This document shows, piece by piece, positions 1-6,505 of a stretch of 11,003 nucleotides of DNA. Numbering within the stretch: position 1 is the stretch's first letter; the number at the start of each line of letters is the position of its first letter. The DNA lies in the NCBI GenBank assembly GCA_029821235.1, contig JALGTT010000024.1:1-11003 (forward strand). Reading direction: 5' to 3'. Made by a program: the position numbers and the translations under genes. The notes under the pieces were generated by a model. That model was given only the letters and a program-made list of their open reading frames with translations, did no database searches and was not told the origin of the DNA. The DNA is from Candidatus Hebobacteria bacterium (GTDB taxonomy: Bacteria; Armatimonadota; Hebobacteria; Hebobacterales; Hebobacteraceae).

Positions 1-997
1 CGCGCAGTTGCCCGCAGGCCCCCAGCACCTCCGCTCCCCGCGAGCGGCGGACGGCTACCTCCAGGCCCGCCTCCCGCAGGTGGCGGGCGAAGGCCATCGC
101 CGGGCGGAGATTGGGGCGCGCGGAATCGCGGCAAGGGTTCCTTGGGATGAGGTTGACCGCGGCGGGGATGCCGCGGAGCAGCGCGACCAGGGCGCGCTGC
201 TGCTCCCGCGTGTCGTTCAAGCCGGGCTCCACCACGTACTGGAAGAGCACTTTGCGGCGAGTCCGCGCGATGTAGTGCCGCACCGCCTCCATCAGTTCGG
301 AGAGGGGGTGCTCCCGGTTGACGGGGACGAGTTGATCGCGCAGGCGGTCGGTGGCGGCGTGGAGCGACACGGCGAGGGCGACCTGAAGGTCCTCCCCGGC
401 CAGGCGTTTGATCTGGGCCGGCAGGCCGCAGGTGGAGATGGCGATGTGGCGGGCGGCGATGTGCAGTCCCCAGGGGTGGTTGAGCAGGCGCACGGCGGAC
501 AGCACCGCGGGGTAGTTGGCGAGCGGCTCTCCCATGCCCATGAACACGATGTTGGTGATCCGCCGCGGCCGGATGGTCTGCTGGACGCGCACCACCTGCT
601 CCACGATCTCGGCGGCGGTGAGACTCCTGGTGAGTCCCTGTTCCCCCGTGGCGCAGAATCGGCAGCGAAAGGCGCAGCCGATCTGACTGGAGACGCAGAG
701 CGTGGTGCGTCTGGCGTGGGGAATGAGGACGGTCTCGATCAAGTGCCGGTCGGAGGTGAGGAAGCCGAATTTCACCGCCCCATCCGGCGCGGTCCGCTCT
801 TCGCTCAACTGGAGGGAACCGGAGGAGGCGCATTCGGCCAGCCGGGCGCGCAGGGCGGCGGGGAGGTCGGTCATCTCCGCGAGGTTCGCCCCCCGGTGGA
901 GCCAGGAGAAGACCTGGCGGGCGCGGTAGCGCGGCTCGCCGAGTTCGGCGAGGAAGGGGCCGAGTTCATCGGGATGGAGGCCGAGCAGGTCGGTCAT
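1..997 (-). CDS. rlmN: Dual-specificity RNA methyltransferase RlmN, 3' end cut by window
   Basis: Radical-SAM enzyme that methylates C2 of adenine in 23S rRNA (A2503 in E. coli numbering) and of A37 in some tRNAs, in the cytoplasm. The reverse strand translates to 332 codons without a stop before the window edge. Residues 1-90 form the N-terminal accessory domain. The iron-sulfur motif CxxxCxxC is C108, C112 and C115 (GCAFRCRFCATG). C101, in the motif TLCVSS, and C328, in GACGQL, match the two catalytic cysteines of the family (E. coli C118 and C355, from memory). Probably only a short tail is missing, since GACGQL lies near the C-terminus in RlmN. The ATG at 997 has a modest GGCGGAAG site just upstream. 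A strong hairpin lies between this gene and the RAM-domain gene before it. The identification is secure. Confidence 0.96.
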   Translation of the reverse strand, partial: MTDLLGLHPDELGPFLAELGEPRYRARQVFSWLHRGANLAEMTDLPAALRARLAECASSGSLQLSEERTAPDGAVKFGFLTSDRHLIETVLIPHARRTTLCVSSQIGCAFRCRFCATGEQGLTRSLTAAEIVEQVVRVQQTIRPRRITNIVFMGMGEPLANYPAVLSAVRLLNHPWGLHIAARHIAISTCGLPAQIKRLAGEDLQVALAVSLHAATDRLRDQLVPVNREHPLSELMEAVRHYIARTRRKVLFQYVVEPGLNDTREQQRALVALLRGIPAAVNLIPRNPCRDSARPNLRPAMAFARHLREAGLEVAVRRSRGAEVLGACGQLR

Positions 998-1013
998 GTC
1001 TTCCGCCCAATGG

Positions 1014-1043
1014 CACGGGGTCCCGTTGGGACGGGACCCCGTG
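1014..1043 (-). terminator. Perfect 13-bp hairpin with 4-nt loop upstream of rlmN
   Basis: The arms at 1014-1026 and 1031-1043 are exactly complementary, with a 4-nt loop (TGGG on the plus strand). The hairpin lies in the 73-nt gap between the RAM-domain stop and the rlmN start and ends 16 nt before the rlmN ATG, leaving its Shine-Dalgarno single-stranded. Neither strand has a T-run after the stem, so a classical intrinsic terminator is not supported. It could be a U-less terminator or attenuator, or an mRNA-processing or stability element. The hairpin itself is certain; its role is inferred. Confidence 0.6.
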
Positions 1044-1070
1044 ACGATACGGTTTGAGCCTGTGCCGGTC

Positions 1071-1328
1071 TCAGGTTGCCTCCACCACCAGGCAGGTGAC
1101 CGTCCGCGAGACATTGGTGAGTCGCTGGATCTTGGCGACGACCAACTGCCCGAGGGACTTGATGTCGCTCGCCTCCGCGTGCACGATCACGTCGTACGGC
1201 CCGGTGACCGCGTAGCAGGCGAGGACGCCCGGCACTCCCTTGATCTGCTTGGCGACGGCCATCGCCTTGCCGGCATTGGCCTCCACCAGGATCAAGGCCT
1301 GCACACCCTTGGTCTTGGAGCGCGCCAT
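1071..1328 (-). CDS. Stand-alone Lrp/AsnC ligand-binding (RAM) domain protein
   Basis: Small 85-aa protein consisting only of the effector-binding and oligomerisation domain of Lrp/AsnC regulators (an alpha-beta ferredoxin-like fold), with no helix-turn-helix. The sequence shows the family's order: a strand ALILVEANAG, a helix around KAMAVAKQIKGVPGV, then CYAVTGPYDVIVHAEA and a C-terminal segment ending TVTCLVVEAT. The conserved TGPYD turn is present. Such proteins bind amino acids or other small ligands, or modulate full-length Lrp proteins; the ligand here is unknown. A strong AGGAGGT lies 8 nt before the ATG at 1328. It sits 39 nt after hppA and is probably cotranscribed with it. Without a DNA-binding domain it cannot be called a transcription factor. 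Confidence 0.9.
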   Translation of the reverse strand: MARSKTKGVQALILVEANAGKAMAVAKQIKGVPGVLACYAVTGPYDVIVHAEASDIKSLGQLVVAKIQRLTNVSRTVTCLVVEAT

Positions 1329-1367
1329 GTGGACACACCTCCTCTCACAGGGTTTGGGGACTCCGAA

Positions 1368-3755
1368 CTAGTCCCCGCCTTCCACCTTGCCGGCGGGCTC
1401 GTCGCTGCCGGCGAGGTCTTCCTCTCCCTTTCGCTTGCTGAAGACGACGGCAATGGTCAGCGCCAGGAAGCACACGAGCACGATCGCCATCCGGGCGCCG
1501 ATGGACAGGGATTCGCCTCCCTCTTCGGGGTGTGCGCCCACCATCACCGGCACGGCGAGGATGGCGACCAGGTTCATCACCTTGATCAGAGGATTGAGGG
1601 CCGGTCCGGCGGTGTCCTTGAGGGGATCGCCGACCGTGTCGCCGATCACCGCGGACTTGTGGTACTCGGTTCCCTTGCCGCCGAAGAGGCCGTCCTCGAT
1701 CTTCTTCTTCGCGTTGTCCCAAGCGCCGCCGGTGTTGGCCTGGAAGACCGCCATCAGCTGCCCGACCAGGATGGCGCCGGCGAGGTAGCCGCCGAGGGCG
1801 GCGGCGCCCGCCTTGGGGTCGTCATAGCCGAGCCCGAAGCCGACCAAGAGAGGGGTGGCGATCGCCAGGAGACCTGGGCCGATCAACTCCTTCTGGGCGG
1901 CCGCGGTGGCGATGGAGACACACCGGCTGTAGTCGGGCTTGGCCTTCCACTCCATGATGCCGGGGATCTCCCGGAACTGGCGCCTCACCTCCTCCACCAG
2001 GAGGGCGGCCGCGCGGCTCACCGCGCGAATGGCGAACGAGGAGAACAGGAAGGGCACTGCGCCGCCGATGAGCAGGCCCACGAAGACCGCGGGCATGTTG
2101 ACCTGGATGCCGATGCTGCCCAGCGCGGCCCCGGGGTCGAGTTTGTCCAGTCTGGCATCGCTCACGAAGGAGCCGAACAGGGAGGTGGCGGCGAGCACCG
2201 CGGTGGCGATGGCGAAGCCCTTGGTGAGGGCCTTGGTGGTGTTGCCGACCGCGTCCAGCCGGGCGACGATGCGATGCGCATCCTCGTTCTCGGTGTCGTC
2301 GGCCTTCAGCGCGCCGGACATCTCGAACACCCCGTTGGCGTTGTCCGTGATGGGGCCGAAGGTGTCCATCGCCAGCAAGTAGGCGGTGGTGGTGAGCAGC
2401 CCGAGGCCGGCCAGCGCGATGCCGTAGAAGGCCATCACCGGGTTTTCGCCGCTGAAGATGGCGAAGGAGCCAAAGATGGTGGCGGCGATGGCGATGATCG
2501 CCCACACGCTGGACTCCATTCCCTCCGCCAGTCCGCTCAGGAGCATGGTGGCGGTGCCGGTGCGCGTGGCGTATGCGATCTCGGTGACCGGTCCCTTGCG
2601 GGTGGAGGTGAAGTGCTCGGTGAGCCAGCCGATGATCAGCACCAGCACGATGCCCATGAAGGTGGCGGCGAAGAAGCGCCAGTCGTGGAGGTAGACGAAG
2701 GAGACGATCCCGAAGCCGACGGAGGCCAGCCCCGCCGACATCCAGAAGCCCACGTTGATGGGCCGCATCGGGTCCATGTCCATATCGTCCCGGCCGCGCA
2801 CGAACCAGGTGCCGATGATGGAGGCGTAGACGCCGATGGCGCGGACGAGCAACGGGTAGATGACCAGTTTCACGCCCCAATCTTCGTTCACCGCGTAGGC
2901 GAACACCCCGAGAATCAGCGCGGCCACCAGAGTGACCTCATAGGACTCGAACACGTCGGCCGCCATGCCCGCGCAGTCGCCCACGTTGTCGCCCACATTG
3001 TCGGCGATCACGGCGGCGTTGCGGGGGTCGTCCTCGGGGATGCCGGCCTCCACCTTGCCCACCAGGTCGGCGCCGACGTCCGCCGCCTTGGTGTAGATGC
3101 CTCCGCCGATTCTCATGAACAGGGCGGCCAGACATCCGCCGAAGCCGAAGCCGACGAGGACCTTCATGGCGTTTTCCTTGAACATGATCATGATCAAGGT
3201 GGCCCCCAGCAGGCCCAGCCCGGTGGTGAACATACCGGAGACGGTGCCGGCCTGGAAGGCGATCTCCAGCGCCTTCTTGTAACTGGTGAGGGCGGCATTC
3301 GCCACCCGGGTGTTGCCTCTCACCGCCAGGCCCATGCCCACATAGCCCGCGCCGTAGGAGGCGAACACGCCCATGAGAAAGGCGAAGGAGACCCCGGCCG
3401 CGAGCGCGGTGTTCATCCCCGGCGCGTTGCGATAGAGGAAGAACAGCCCTATGGTGATGGCGATCACGAACCAGATCATGGTGCGGAACTGACGGCCCAG
3501 GTAGGCCATCGCTCCCTGCTGGATGGCCGCGGAGACCTCCTGCATTTCCGGGGAGCCCGGATCGTGCGCGGTCGTCTTCTTCGCCAGGAGGGCGCCGTAG
3601 GCCAGGGCAACGAACGACGACAGGAACACGAGGTAGATGAGCGTCCAGTCCCCCTGGCTGAAGGAGGGCAGGACGACATCGCCCTCGGCCGCATGCGCGA
3701 GGCCGGACCACGCGCCGAAGGCCGCGATCCAGCCGGGCAGATACTTGAGCTTCAC
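1368..3755 (-). CDS. hppA: Membrane-bound proton-translocating pyrophosphatase, K+-independent type
   Basis: Integral membrane pump of about 16 helices that hydrolyses pyrophosphate to phosphate and exports H+. The 795-aa length is within the family range. An N-terminal hydrophobic segment (residues 8-22) may be a signal-like first helix. Substrate-site motifs are intact: DVGADLVGKVE (D226, D230, K234, E236), DNVGDNVGD (D252, D256, D260) and the C-terminal GDTVGDPLKDTAGP (705-717). At the known potassium-dependence switch the sequence is GNTTKALT, with K508 and T511. This is the K+-independent signature, and sodium-pumping members are K+-dependent, so H+ is the likely ion. The start is GTG at 3755, preceded by GGAGGT with a 7-nt spacer. 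It follows the aldolase gene by 38 nt and is probably in the same operon. Confidence 0.97.
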   Translation of the reverse strand: MKLKYLPGWIAAFGAWSGLAHAAEGDVVLPSFSQGDWTLIYLVFLSSFVALAYGALLAKKTTAHDPGSPEMQEVSAAIQQGAMAYLGRQFRTMIWFVIAITIGLFFLYRNAPGMNTALAAGVSFAFLMGVFASYGAGYVGMGLAVRGNTRVANAALTSYKKALEIAFQAGTVSGMFTTGLGLLGATLIMIMFKENAMKVLVGFGFGGCLAALFMRIGGGIYTKAADVGADLVGKVEAGIPEDDPRNAAVIADNVGDNVGDCAGMAADVFESYEVTLVAALILGVFAYAVNEDWGVKLVIYPLLVRAIGVYASIIGTWFVRGRDDMDMDPMRPINVGFWMSAGLASVGFGIVSFVYLHDWRFFAATFMGIVLVLIIGWLTEHFTSTRKGPVTEIAYATRTGTATMLLSGLAEGMESSVWAIIAIAATIFGSFAIFSGENPVMAFYGIALAGLGLLTTTAYLLAMDTFGPITDNANGVFEMSGALKADDTENEDAHRIVARLDAVGNTTKALTKGFAIATAVLAATSLFGSFVSDARLDKLDPGAALGSIGIQVNMPAVFVGLLIGGAVPFLFSSFAIRAVSRAAALLVEEVRRQFREIPGIMEWKAKPDYSRCVSIATAAAQKELIGPGLLAIATPLLVGFGLGYDDPKAGAAALGGYLAGAILVGQLMAVFQANTGGAWDNAKKKIEDGLFGGKGTEYHKSAVIGDTVGDPLKDTAGPALNPLIKVMNLVAILAVPVMVGAHPEEGGESLSIGARMAIVLVCFLALTIAVVFSKRKGEEDLAGSDEPAGKVEGGD

Positions 3756-3783
3756 GATGTCAACCTCCAGATAGTGTCTGTGA

Positions 3784-3802
3784 GCCGAGGCTGCTACTCG
3801 GC
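3784..3802 (-). other. Small hairpin over the aldolase stop codon
   Basis: A 6-bp perfect stem (GCCGAG at 3784-3789, CTCGGC at 3797-3802) with a 7-nt loop that contains the TAG stop of the aldolase gene. No T-run follows, so it is at most a weak pause or mRNA-stability element between fba and hppA. It may be chance in GC-rich DNA. Confidence 0.3.
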
Positions 3803-4813
3803 GTGCTTGACTTCACTCTTCTCGATGGTGGAAGCGCCCGCTCCCGCCTTTCCCGAGGCCCCGAAGAGGCGAATGTAACTGCGGACCAGTTCCTTGGCCG
3901 CCTGCTGGCCGGGGAGCAGGATCTTGCGCAGGTCCTTCTCGTTGGGCTTCTTGTCCCACGCCTCCTTGGCCCCCTGGAGGAAGACCATGCTGATGGCGGT
4001 CGCCACGTTGACCTTGCAGATGCCGATCTTCACCGCCTCCTCGAGGGTGCACTCCTCCGGGCGCAATTCGATTCCCTTCTCCTGCGCCTCCTGGCGGGTG
4101 CGGATGACCCCGCTGCTGCCGTGGCAGACGAGGGGCCTGTCGGTGGCCTTGCGAAGTTCCTCGATGCGGTCGCGGCGGAGAGGCCAGATGTCGTCCCACA
4201 TGCCGTGGATGGAGCCCACCGCGGCGGCCAGCGAATCCACCCCCGTGCGCTCGACGAAGGACTTGGCCTGGGCGGGATCGGCCATCAGTTCCTCCACCTT
4301 GGCGCCGGCGCGGTCGCGCAGCCACTGGACCTGGTCGGCGTGGGACTGCTTGCGGATCTCGCTTACCTCGTCCCAGGTGGCGAAATCCTCGATCAGGGGG
4401 ATCTTGCCCAGTTCGGCCTCCACGGGGATGCCGGCCGCGTGCGCCATCTCGCAGATCTTGGCGGAGATGGCGATGTTCTCCTCCAGCGGGAGGGCGGAAC
4501 CGTCGAACATCAGGGAGGTGAACCCCGCGTGCAGACATTGGACGTTCTGCTCGAAACTGGTGCCGTGGTCGAGATGGAGCACCACGGGGACGCTGGCCTG
4601 GGCGGCCATCGTCTTCACCATGGCGGTGGCCATCTGGAGACCGGCGTACCTGATCGCCCCCTGACTGACCTGAAGGATGACCGGGGCGCGCTCCTCTTCG
4701 GCCGCCTCGACCACCGCCTTGACGCACTCCATGTTGTTGGCGTTGAAGGCCCCGACCGCGAACCCTTCCGCCTGCGCCTGTTGCAGCAAATCCTTGGATG
4801 TGACCAGTGCCAT
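3794..4813 (-). CDS. fba: Class II (zinc) fructose-bisphosphate aldolase
   Basis: Cytoplasmic metalloenzyme that cleaves or forms fructose 1,6-bisphosphate from glyceraldehyde 3-phosphate and dihydroxyacetone phosphate in glycolysis and gluconeogenesis. At 339 aa it resembles the longer Thermus/Thermotoga-type class IIB enzymes, including a C-terminal helix ending IRLFGASGKAG. Visible motifs are GAFNANNME (21-29), VLHLDHG with catalytic D82 and zinc ligand H83, VEAELG (131-136), GSIHG with H203, CHGSSGV with H231, and KVNVAT with N269. Two departures: the position after N269-V270 is Ala rather than the usual Asp/Asn of fructose-type enzymes, and the usual GGxED loop after VEAELG is replaced. 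A related phosphoketose substrate such as tagatose bisphosphate is therefore not excluded. The ATG at 4813 has a strong TAGGAGGA upstream. The reading frame stays open far upstream, but that stretch is the shadow of trkA. Confidence 0.93.
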   Translation of the reverse strand: MALVTSKDLLQQAQAEGFAVGAFNANNMECVKAVVEAAEEERAPVILQVSQGAIRYAGLQMATAMVKTMAAQASVPVVLHLDHGTSFEQNVQCLHAGFTSLMFDGSALPLEENIAISAKICEMAHAAGIPVEAELGKIPLIEDFATWDEVSEIRKQSHADQVQWLRDRAGAKVEELMADPAQAKSFVERTGVDSLAAAVGSIHGMWDDIWPLRRDRIEELRKATDRPLVCHGSSGVIRTRQEAQEKGIELRPEECTLEEAVKIGICKVNVATAISMVFLQGAKEAWDKKPNEKDLRKILLPGQQAAKELVRSYIRLFGASGKAGAGASTIEKSEVKHAE

Positions 4814-4835
4814 TCGCGTCTTCCTCCTATCCGCC

Positions 4836-4847
4836 CTCTCGCGAGAG
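4836..4847. promoter_or_regulatory. 12-bp perfect palindrome in the fba leader
   Basis: CTCTCGCGAGAG reads the same on both strands. It lies in the 131-nt gap between trkA and fba, 6 bases upstream of the fba Shine-Dalgarno (4822-4829). That position suits an operator or a short RNA hairpin. No convincing -35/-10 pair was found for fba in this gap, so fba may be transcribed from the trk promoter. Confidence 0.35.
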
Positions 4848-4944
4848 TGATATGTTGTATGTCGAAGTATGCTCCAGACCGCGCTCGCGCACCCGCGTCG
4901 GCGCGATGTGATGCCCCGTCCGTGTCGTGCCTCGCCCTCCCGGC

Positions 4945-5643
4945 CTATCCGCCGGCGGCCGACTGCCGCGAGGCGGGGGGCTGGGCAGGCCCCACCAGCG
5001 CGGCGCGCAGGGCCATCTGATCGCCGGGGGTGGCGACGCCGACCACCGTGTCGCCCGCCCGCAGCCGGGTGGCCCCGCCGGGCAGCATGATGTGGTCCTC
5101 GTGTATCACCGCGGCGAGCACGCACTCGCCCGGCAGGGATATCTGCTGGACGGTCTTGCCGGCCGCCGGGGAATCCTCTGTGAGTTCTACGGCGACGATG
5201 ACGATATTCCCTCTCTTGAGGGCGCTGAAGAAGAGCGCCTCGCCGGTTTCCACCTCCTGCTCGATGAGGTTGTAGATGATGGCGGTGCTGGACACCGTCT
5301 CGTTGATGCCGAGGAGGTGGAAGAGCCCCTCGTTCTTGGGATTGTTCACGCGCGCCACCTGGCGGGGGACCAGGAAATGGCGCTTCGCCATCTGGCACAC
5401 CACCAGATTGTCCTCGTCGTGACCGGTGACGGCGGCGACGCAGTCGGCGCGGCCCATGCCCACATCGTGCATCACGCGCACCTCGCAGCCGTCCCCCACC
5501 ACGATGGCGTCGCCGAACTCGCTCTTGAGGCGGCCGACGCGGGCGCTGTCCCTCTCGATCAGGGTGACCTCGTGGCCCTCGGCGAGCAACTGCCGGGTGA
5601 GGTAATAGCCGACTTTTCCTGCTCCTACGACGATTACATACAT
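4945..5643 (-). CDS. trkA: TrkA-family potassium uptake regulator (NAD-binding RCK_N plus RCK_C)
   Basis: Cytosolic regulatory subunit of Trk/Ktr-type potassium transporters. It binds NAD(H) or nucleotides and gates a membrane channel subunit. The 232-aa protein has a Rossmann domain at residues 1 to about 125, starting MYVIVVGAGKVGYY with the GxGxxG loop (G7, G9, G12) and the acidic strand end TLIERD. A full RCK_C domain follows at about 145-222 (SALKRGNIVIVAVEL through LRAGDTVVGVATP). The ATG at 5643 was chosen because the Rossmann strand begins there and GCGGAG precedes it; an ATG at 5682 adds 13 unlikely residues and has no ribosome site. It lies 48 nt after another trkA-like gene, an arrangement like the ceoB/ceoC pair of actinobacteria. 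No TrkH/TrkG/KtrB membrane subunit is in the window. Confidence 0.93.
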   Translation of the reverse strand: MYVIVVGAGKVGYYLTRQLLAEGHEVTLIERDSARVGRLKSEFGDAIVVGDGCEVRVMHDVGMGRADCVAAVTGHDEDNLVVCQMAKRHFLVPRQVARVNNPKNEGLFHLLGINETVSSTAIIYNLIEQEVETGEALFFSALKRGNIVIVAVELTEDSPAAGKTVQQISLPGECVLAAVIHEDHIMLPGGATRLRAGDTVVGVATPGDQMALRAALVGPAQPPASRQSAAGG

Positions 5644-5691
5644 GCTGCCCGCTCCGCTGTTTCCGCCTGCATGGTCGGGCAAGGGGACGCG

Positions 5692-6174
5692 CTAGGAGTC
5701 CTTGCCGAACTTGTCCGGATTCTCCCTGATCAACTCCATGTACTCCGTGCAATGGCGGAGGGGGTGCCCGAGGAGCAGGTCCTGGAAGATCCCGGTTACG
5801 ATGGCGGTGGTGCAGATGGTCTCGATGTCCGCGTCCCGGTAGGCCTCCGCGCGAATGGGATCGTAGACCCGGGCGAACACTTTGGGGACGTGGAAGCGAT
5901 GCCGGGCGATCTGGGCGGCGACGATGTTGGTGTTGTCTCCGCTGGTGACGCCGACGAAGGCGTCCGCGTTCTCGATCCCGGCCTGGCGGAGCGCGTCCTC
6001 GTCTATGCCGACCCCGACCACGGTCTCGATGCTGAAGTCCGACCCCAGCCTTTGAATCGCCTTGTCGAAGGCGGATTGATCGCGGTCAACCACCGCCACC
6101 TCGTGGCCCGCGCGGGCCAGCAGGGCGGCGAGTGTGGACCCGACGCGCCCGCACCCAAGGATCACCACCCGCAC
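5692..6174 (-). CDS. TrkA-like NAD-binding (RCK_N) protein lacking RCK_C
   Basis: 160-aa Rossmann-domain protein, first gene of the left operon. It begins VRVVILGCGRVGSTL, with GxGxxG at G7-G9-G12 and the acidic strand end VAVVDRD, followed by the TrkA_N hallmarks (AFVGVTSGDNTNIVAAQIA). After the Rossmann fold it ends in a tail of roughly 30 residues (LRHCTEYMELIRENPDKF), so the C-terminal RCK_C ligand domain of its neighbour is missing. The GTG start at 6174 is set by AAGGAG at 6181-6186 with a 6-nt spacer and by the family N-terminus. An in-frame ATG at 6216 would add 14 non-homologous residues. It probably pairs with the following trkA product to gate a potassium channel encoded elsewhere. 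The stop is a clear TAG, with no sign of a frameshifted RCK_C downstream. Confidence 0.92.
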   Translation of the reverse strand: MRVVILGCGRVGSTLAALLARAGHEVAVVDRDQSAFDKAIQRLGSDFSIETVVGVGIDEDALRQAGIENADAFVGVTSGDNTNIVAAQIARHRFHVPKVFARVYDPIRAEAYRDADIETICTTAIVTGIFQDLLLGHPLRHCTEYMELIRENPDKFGKDS

Positions 6175-6180
6175 CGCAGT

Positions 6181-6186
6181 CTCCTT
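6181..6186 (-). promoter_or_regulatory. Ribosome binding site that fixes the GTG start at 6174
   Basis: AAGGAG on the minus strand, with a 6-nt spacer to the GTG at 6174. It favours this start over the upstream ATG at 6216, whose GGAGG is only 3 nt away and so poorly spaced. Confidence 0.7.
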
Positions 6187-6371
6187 CCGCTCGCATCTGC
6201 CTCGGTCATGCGCCATACGCCTCCGCTTACACACCGAAAGCCCGTCGGCCCGCGTCCACGGAAACAACCGGCGTCCGCACGCTGCGAACACCGGCCCACG
6301 GTATCACGCGTTTCTCCGACAGGCAATCTCCAGACGTCGCCGCCGGGCCACCGCCCCTCGGCGCTCGGGGA

Positions 6372-6400
6372 AGTATAGCACTCCGCCGCGGGAGGCGCAA
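6372..6400 (-). promoter_or_regulatory. Candidate sigma70-type promoter for the trk-fba-hppA unit
   Basis: On the minus strand, TTGCGC (6395-6400) and TATACT (6372-6377) are separated by 17 bp. The -10 matches 5 of 6 consensus bases and the -35 matches 3 of 6. A transcript would start near 6365, giving a leader of about 190 nt before the GTG at 6174. I saw no riboswitch signature in that leader. The AT-rich -10 stands out in GC-rich surroundings. Confidence 0.5.
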
Positions 6401-6437
6401 CGGGGAAGAACGGCCCTCTGGAGGCCGATTCGACCAT

Positions 6438-6461
6438 CCCCGGCTGGGTCCAGGGCCGGGG
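6438..6461. repeat. Inverted repeat between the divergent promoters
   Basis: CCCCGGC at 6438-6444 pairs perfectly with GCCGGGG at 6455-6461 around a 10-nt spacer, and an alternative inner pairing CTGG/CCAG exists. It lies just upstream of the murJ -35 and between the two -35 boxes, where an operator could act on both promoters. In DNA this GC-rich it may also be chance. Confidence 0.3.
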
Positions 6462-6468
6462 GCTCCGC

Positions 6469-6498
6469 TTGCCAATCGGTCCGCGACGCCGATATAAT
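6469..6498 (+). promoter_or_regulatory. Sigma70-type promoter for murJ-lepA
   Basis: TTGCCA (6469-6474, 5 of 6 consensus) and a perfect TATAAT (6493-6498) with an 18-bp spacer. Transcription would begin near 6505-6506. The last two bases of TATAAT are the first two of the in-frame ATG at 6497, so that ATG would lie outside the transcript and the message would start at or next to the GTG at 6506. Confidence 0.7.
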
Positions 6499-6505
6499 GC
6501 CCGCT

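Noticed and set aside
8..1057. 349-codon open frame on the plus strand
   Set aside because: It lies antisense to rlmN, whose catalytic motifs are intact on the other strand.
996..3878. 960-codon open frame on the plus strand
   Set aside because: It is antisense to hppA and the RAM gene. Its product is rich in His, Gly, Asp and Glu, with no recognisable domain, as expected from the reverse of a GC-rich membrane-protein gene.
3794..5752. Possible fusion of a 310-residue N-terminal region to the aldolase
   Set aside because: The upstream part is out of frame with trkA and Arg-rich. The aldolase has its own ATG at 4813 with a strong Shine-Dalgarno and a family-typical N-terminus.
6175..6365. 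c-di-AMP (ydaO) or other riboswitch in the trk leader
   Set aside because: The roughly 190-nt leader is long enough and the context would suit one, but I could not find the conserved core segments.
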